Shown: positions 58,881-64,000 of the stretch, in pieces
Position numbering within the stretch: position 1 is the stretch's first letter
Layout: each line of letters starts with the position of its first letter
NCBI GenBank assembly: GCA_947623455.1
Contig: OX392527.1
Coordinates: 9,730,001-9,794,000, forward strand
DNA length: 64,000 nucleotides
DNA from: Mimachlamys varia
Lineage: Eukaryota; Mollusca; Bivalvia; Pectinida; Pectinidae
Direction of reading: 5' to 3'
Notes under the pieces: model-generated
Told to the model about the DNA's origin: nothing
Database searches by the model: none
The model's input: only the letters and a program-made list of their open reading frames with translations
Made by a program: the position numbers and the translations under genes

Positions 58881-60237
58881 TACAAGTTCACATAGCACAA
58901 CCAGCGATAAAATGATTAGGTGTGATGTGAAAATATAGGGATTGATCTAGCTGTGTTATACCTGTATGTTGATGTATCAAAGTGACGTTCAAGTGTCTAT
59001 GACTCGGATCTCTGGCGAATTTGTATCTCCTATCGGCTGCGTGAACTGCGGCCTCGCCTTGTCCAACACAAGGCGGAAAATCCGAGAATACCGACGCCTC
59101 GATCAATTAAAATAGGGACAAAATGCGTTTACACACTTGAAATACTCTGGGTCAGCCTCGTCGTAGAATGGTAATAGTTGGTATCTCGAATATGAACAAT
59201 TTCCTACAAATCCATGTTCTGCATCCGGTGATTTTGGGTTTTCGGTCAGGATACAATATACGGTGTATGTCATGATGTTTCTAATCGCCATGAGAATTAA
59301 TTCTACGTCTTGTGGACCATATGATCGTTCCCCTAGATGTTTTAATGTCTTAATATGTTTGTTTTACTATCTGGTAGTCAAGAATGTCGCATTAGAACTT
59401 GGCAGTGCTATCCTCGTTTCTGTTCAGACCAGATGGTCATGACCTTGCGTTGGACCGGTCGGAAGCTGCTCGTTTAGCCTGATGCTCTGTGGTAATGCAC
59501 GACAGCATAGTGACGTGGATTTGACGATTGGATCGCCTCTACAAACACTTGAGACAACAAACTGTGTATCCCATTAAACATGTTTGTCCTTAGAATGTAC
59601 CAAAATATAAGCGTGTGTTCGTCGTCCAACTTCTGGTGCGAAGTATGATGAGATATAAAGTTCAGATATTGCTCCGTGTGTGTCTTTCTGTTGATATATC
59701 CTACATGGTACTGTTAGTCCTCTACCAGGTTGTTTCGAAAAACGCCGTCGTTTGGTAATTCCTGTTTTTCTATTTAATGGAATGCATGCTGTTCAAATTG
59801 ATGATCGAATTCTTCTGCGACAATTTCATGATTATCTCCAGTATGTCGTCAATTCTTATTCTAAGTGGATCGTCACTGAAGACATCTTGTGAAATCAATT
59901 TAACGTCTTTTGAACCGTGACGTACATGCATTCCCCTGGAGGATTTGATATTTCAACCTGACGGTCGTTTTACCAACAAATGGTCCAAGAATGCTGTATT
60001 GGAACTCCGCAGTCTTGCTCTCTTTTCTGTTCGGACCATATGGCCATGCTCATAAAATTGTGGTTCTTGAGCAATATCATGATGAAGCAAAGCAACATCG
60101 ATTTGTCGATTTAATCGCCTCTTCGAACACACTAAATGTATATCCGCTTACAGAGTAACTGAATCGACAACGATTTTGGTGCCGGTGTGACAGAAAATAT
60201 ACCGGCCGATGCGCTTTACCAGTCATGGCAATGGTCA
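58881..60237. repeat. Diverged tandem duplication of about 600 bp
   Basis: Blocks at about 59296-59600 and 59893-60145 align in the same order: CGTCTTGTGGACC / CGTCTTTTGAACC, GTTCCCCTAGATG / ATTCCCCTGGAGG, CAAGAATGTCGCATTAGAAC / CAAGAATGCTGTATTGGAAC, TTTCTGTTCAGACCAGATGG / TTTCTGTTCGGACCATATGG, ATCGCCTCT / ATCGCCTCT. Minus-strand frames of 60-95 codons occur in both but are broken by stops. This may be a decayed coding duplication or an unclassified repeat within the last intron of gene 2. Confidence 0.6.
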
Positions 60238-61740
60238 GTCAAGTGTCCCACATCTCACTGGTCATCGAAGCCTCCTATATCTCACTGGTTACCAAATGTA
60301 TCCTAAATCTCACTGGTCACCAAAGCGTCCCACATCTCACTGGTCACCGAAGAGTTCCACATCTCACTGGTCATCGAAGCGTCCAACATCTCACTGGTCA
60401 TCAAAGCGTCCTACATCTCACTGGTCATCAAGAGTCCCACATCTCACTGGTCATCAAAGCGTCCCACATCTCACTGGTCACCGAAGAGTCCTACATATCA
60501 CTGGTCATCAAAGCGTCCTACATCTCACTGGTCATCGAAGCGTCCCACATCTCACTGGTCATCAAAGCGTCCTACTTCTCACTGGTCATCAAGAGTCCCA
60601 CATCTCACTGGTCATCGAAGAGTCCCACATCTCACTGGTCATCAAAGAGTCCCACATCTCACTGGTCATCGAAGCGTCTTACATCTCACTGGTCATCGAA
60701 GCGTCTTACGTCTTACTGGTCATCAAAGCGTCTTACATCTCACTGATCACCGAAGAGTCCTACATCTTACTGGTCATCGAATAGTCCTACATATCACTGG
60801 TCACCAAAGCGTCCTACATCTCACTGGTCACCAAATCGTTCCACATCTCACTGGTCACCAAAGAGTCTTACATCTTATTGGTCATCAAAGAGTCCTACAT
60901 CTCACTGGTCATCGAAGCGTCTTAGATCTTACTTGTCACCAAAGCGTCCCACATCTCACTGGTCATCGAAGAGTCCTACATCTCACTGTCATAAGCGTCT
61001 TACATCTTACTTGTCACCAAAGCGTCTTACATCTCACTGGTCATCGAAGCGTCTTACATCTCACTGGTCATCGAAGCGTCTTACATCTCACTGGTCTTCG
61101 AAGCGTCTTACATCTTACTGGTCATCAAAGAGTCCCACATCTCACTGGTCATCAAAGCGTCTTACATCTCACTGGTCATCGAAGCGTCCTACATCTTACT
61201 TGTCACCAAAGCGTCTTACATCTCACTGGTCATCAAGAGTCCCACATCTCACTGGTCATCGAAGCGTCCTTCATCTCACTGGTCACCAAAGCGTCTTACA
61301 TCTCACTGGTCATCAAAGCGTCTTACATCTTACTGGTCATCGAAGCGTCCTACATCTTACTTGTCACCAAAGCGTCTTACATCTCACTGGTCATCGAAGC
61401 GTCTTACATCTCACTGGTCATCGAAGCGTCTTACATCTTACTGGTCATCAAAGAGTCCCACATCTCACTGGTCATCAAAGCGTCTTACATCTCACTGGTC
61501 ATCGAAGCGTCCTACATCTCACTCATCACCAAAGCGTCCTACATCTCACTGGTCACCAAATCGTTCCACATCTCACTGGTCACAAAAGAGTCCCACATCT
61601 CATTGGTCATCGAAGCGTCCTACATATCACTGGTCACCAAAGAGTCCCACATCTTATTGGTCATCGAAGCGTCCTACATCTCACTGGTCACCAAAGCGTC
61701 TTACATCTCACTGATCACCAAAGCGTCCTTCATTTCACGG
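60238..61740. repeat. 27-bp minisatellite in the last intron of gene 2
   Basis: About 55 units: CATCTCACTGGTCATCGAAG followed by CGTCCTA, CGTCTTA or AGTCCCA. ATC/ACC and CGAAG/CAAAG alternate. A block at about 61000-61200 recurs at about 61360-61500. The 9-codon period leaves plus frames open for about 300 codons without any coding evidence. Confidence 0.97.
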
Positions 61741-61914
61741 CTATCACTGCAAAAAATTACTGGTACACTTTGTTGAGCACGGACAAATCACCTGCCCGTC
61801 ATGAACCATTTGATCGAATTTGACCAGAACAACCTTGGTTGAAGGTGGTTGAGTTTTATATAAACATTTGGATAACCCACCCCTTGGGCCAGTAGATCGC
61901 GTGACAATACTTAC

Positions 61915-62151
61915 ACAGTAATGGTCCACGAGACCGTTGCTTCCCCCGATCAGGTATCGAGTCTGAGGACGAGTGTTGAGCAGGGCATCAACCATGGCGT
62001 CAGTGATCGGGTCCAGACTTGGTGCACTGGTGGACGATATGTTGGTGGTGTTACTATACTGTGTCTCTAGGTAGTCCTTACCGTACGTACGTCTCGTCTC
62101 CTCCGCCGCCTCCGCCCACATCGTATCGAAGTCACGCCTTATTATCCGTAA
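61915..62151 (-). CDS. Gene 2, third visible exon: substrate-binding region of SDR9C-type dehydrogenase
   Basis: The minus-strand acceptor TTTCTTCTCCAACAG precedes TTA at 62151; the exon ends TGT|GTAAGT at 61915, phase 0 at both ends, 79 codons. It encodes FDTMWAEAAEETRRTYGKDY, then a Ser/Thr-rich loop, SLDPITDAMVDALLNTRPQT and RYLIGGSNGLVDHYC. The YGK.Y block, the D-P-I-x-D-A-M-V-x-A-L helix and T-R-Y-L are typical of SDR9C enzymes such as BDH1, where they form the variable substrate-side lobe. A frame reading past the donor to 61744 is intron. It is preceded by a 301-bp intron. Confidence 0.92.
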
Positions 62152-62452
62152 CTGTTGGAGAAGAAAGCTTGCATTTAAGATTTTACATGTGAGGGTAGGT
62201 TTTCTGGAAGTCGTTTTCATGAACAGTTTATTGATAAGTATGTTTTCCTTGAAATTGCAAGTAAGAAATAAATTTTACTACTGCAATGATCTTATTGAAA
62301 CGAATTTTACTTCTCTTGAGAAAAAAGTTATATATCCTTCCCAAAAACAAGGATTTTTCCAACATGGATCTTAGGCTCGTTTAAATGATTTGAAACTATC
62401 ATTATCAAGGAAACAAATCGATAATTACGAGTATCATAAAATTTCAACTCAC

Positions 62453-62646
62453 AGAAGCATCATTTAGCATTCCTGTTGCTCCCCCGAAATTTCCGGGCTC
62501 TATGAGGGAGACTTTGACGCCAAACTTTATCATTTCCAGTCGGAGAGCATCCGAGAAGTTCTCACCGCCGAACTTCGTGATCCCGTAAACTGAATGGGAA
62601 GGCATCGGCAGTCTGCCCTGGACACTGGTCACGTTCACTACTCGGC
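62453..62646 (-). CDS. Gene 2, second visible exon: catalytic Ser and YxxxK of SDR dehydrogenase
   Basis: The acceptor GTCCGTTTCCAG ends just before 62646 and the donor is TCT|GTGAGT at 62453; the exon enters with two bases completing a split Gly codon and leaves in phase 0. It encodes RVVNVTSVQGRLPMP with the catalytic Ser position, SVYGITKFGGENFSDALRLE containing the active-site Tyr-x-x-x-Lys, and GVKVSLIEPGNFGGATGML, where P-G-N-F is the cofactor-side P-G motif as seen in BDH1. All catalytic residues of this segment are intact. The reaction class is NAD(P)-dependent oxidoreduction of an alcohol or ketone; 3-hydroxybutyrate, retinol and 17-beta-hydroxysteroid are substrates known in the subfamily and cannot be told apart here. 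Confidence 0.95.
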
Positions 62647-62964
62647 CTGGAAACGGACGAAAAGGACTGGTTCACTATTAAGATAGAGTCTAAGCTAGAA
62701 CAGGTACCATGCTAATTAGTATACAACTTCCTGGTTCACAAACCTGCTAACCCTTTTACTAACATTTGTTTCGGCCGTTTGACATCCTCCTTTAACTATA
62801 GCATAGTGAAACATGACGTGAACACGGTTGGCTGTAGAACGGGTGATTTTACTATAAACAGTGGGGGGTTCGTTATCATAAACCAAATTCTACACTAAGA
62901 CACATAACATGTTTTAGTTGAAAATTGAGGTAGGCGGTTGCATCTGATGTGAAAAATAAGTTAC

Positions 62965-63117
62965 CTTTGGAATTCCGGATTAAAGGAAGAAAGGCCCTGG
63001 TCATCCTGACCATCCCTAGCAGGTTGACCTCCAGTATCCTCCTATACATTGCCATCGTACAGAACTCCACGTCACCCACATGGTTTACTCCCGCGTTGTT
63101 CACCAGTCCCCACAGGC
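62965..63117 (-). CDS. Gene 2, first visible exon: NNAG region of SDR dehydrogenase (gene partial)
   Basis: After the acceptor TGTTTTGTAG the exon begins with two bases (GC) of a split codon, then LWGLVNNAGVNHVGDVEF, which holds the N-N-A-G motif stabilising the Rossmann sheet, and MYRRILEVNLLGMVRMTRAF with the Asn of the SDR catalytic tetrad. It ends AAAG|GTAACT with one base of a Gly codon, matching the next exon. Together the four exons give 225 residues; SDR9C proteins are usually about 310-345, so roughly 100 N-terminal residues, including the T-G-x3-G-x-G cofactor motif, lie beyond the right edge. BDH1-like is the closest match from memory. Confidence 0.93.
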
Positions 63118-63146
63118 CTACAAAACACGTCTGGTGATCAAAATAC

Positions 63147-64000
63147 ATTATGTACACTCAAATTTGTACAGTCGCTGTATACATTATGTAGACTCAAATT
63201 TGTACAGTTGCTGTATATATAATGTATACATGTTTTATGTACACTCAAATTTGTACAGCCACTGTATATAAATGTATTATGTACGCTCAAATTTGTACAG
63301 CCACTGTATACATTATGTACACTCAAATTTGTACAGCCGCTGTATACATCATGTATACTCAAATTTCTACAGCCGCTGTATACATTATGTAGACTCAAAT
63401 TTGTACAGTTGCTGTATGTATAATGTATACTCAAATTTGTACAGCCGCTGTAAACATCATGTATACTCAAATTTGTACAGCTGCTGTACACATTATGTAG
63501 ACTCAAATTTGTACAGCCGCTGTATACATCATGTATACTCAAATTTGTACAGCCGCTGTAAATATTATGTATACTCAAATATGTACAGTCGCTGTATATA
63601 TAATGTATACTCAAATTTGTACAGCCGCTGTATACATCATGTATACTCAAATTTGTACAACCGCTGTATATATTATGTATACTCAAATTTGTACAGCCGC
63701 TGTATACATCATGTATACTCAAATTTGTACAACCGCTGTATATATTATGTATACTCGAATGTGTACAGCCGCTGTATACATTATGTATACACAAATTTGT
63801 ACATCTGCTCTATACATTATGTATACTCAAATTTGTACAGCTGCTGTATATATTATGTATATAAAAGTTGTACAGCTGCTGTATACATGATGTATACTCG
63901 AATTTGTACAGCCGCTGTATACATTATGTATACTCAAATTTGTACAGCCGCTGTATACATTATGTACACTCAAATTTGTACAGCCGCTGTATACGTTATG
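63147..64000. repeat. 36-bp minisatellite running off the window edge
   Basis: About 23 units containing ACTCAAATTTGTACAGCCGC and TGTATACATTATGTAT. The TACAG-CCG-CTGTA part is a small inverted repeat in every unit. The array begins about 30 bp from the splice acceptor of the first visible gene 2 exon and fills the adjacent intron. Confidence 0.96.

Noticed and set aside
55413..58900. A 950-codon minus-strand frame
   Set aside because: It alternates between frames of the 39-bp repeat and contains no non-repetitive domain; it lies inside the last intron of gene 2.
60209..61823. Frames of about 190-300 codons
   Set aside because: Generated by the 27-bp minisatellite.
61744..61914. Extension of the SDR reading frame to a stop at 61744
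   Set aside because: A strong GTAAGT donor at 61914-61909 ends the exon after ...LVDHYC, and a phase-matched exon with a family-like C-terminus exists at 55185-55090.

Overview
The window is eukaryotic nuclear DNA, most likely from a marine bivalve mollusc. The grounds are: spliced genes with GT-AG introns in matching phase; interspersed elements of types common in bivalve genomes (a pearl/HINE-like element with an internal 158-bp tandem core, and a pair of hairpin-headed elements); MITEs and a decayed DIRS-like retroelement; and very heavy minisatellite content. The species cannot be named from the sequence. No bacterial-style operons, rRNA genes or CRISPR arrays are present.

Two genes can be supported, and they face each other. 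Gene 1 (+ strand) has coding exons at 20832-21742, 45740-45911 and 46399-46476, joining in phase to a 386-residue protein. It begins with an acylation-type N-terminus (MGACYSK), continues as a low-complexity Ser-rich body carrying a DSGIES phosphodegron-type motif, and ends in a short predicted coiled coil. I do not recognise its family. Candidate non-coding exons lie at 11590-11642 and 46905 onward. Gene 2 (- strand) is the 3' part of a classical short-chain dehydrogenase/reductase of the SDR9C type (BDH1/RDH/HSD17B6-like). Its exons are 62965-63117, 62453-62646, 61915-62151 and a terminal exon at 55090-55185. The N-terminal Rossmann exons lie beyond the right edge. The two 3' ends face each other near 54.56-54.60 kb, where opposed AATAAA signals lie about 25 bp apart.

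Layout. 0.5-3.1 kb: 31/27-bp minisatellite. 4.0-6.3 kb: possible LINE tail, a CCGGT-type motif cluster, a decayed DIRS-like retroelement lacking its reverse transcriptase, and a perfect 28-bp-arm palindrome. 8.3-9.6 kb: segment bounded by 29-bp inverted repeats. 10.5-15.6 kb: 51-bp array, tRNA-derived SINE fragment, interspersed element, 33-bp array. 18.4-20.7 kb: 34-bp array with a foldback insert, then a MITE, then gene 1 exon 1. 21.7-45.7 kb: one 24-kb intron made largely of arrays (periods 26, 53, 48, 48, 51, 18 and 37 bp), two of which are interrupted by transposon insertions. 45.7-47.1 kb: 3' exons of gene 1. 50.8-54.5 kb: 52- and 74-bp arrays. 55.1-63.1 kb: gene 2, whose 6.7-kb last intron holds 39-bp and 27-bp arrays. 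63.1-64.0 kb: a 36-bp array running off the edge.

By my hand-counted boundaries about 30 kb, just under half the window, is tandem repeat belonging to some 18 unrelated monomers. Nearly all long open frames here are by-products of monomers whose length is a multiple of three and are not listed as genes. I found no convincing new multi-gene system. The most informative observations are the insertions that can be read exactly against array units, a 5' hairpin maintained by paired base changes between two element copies, and the unrecognised gene 1.
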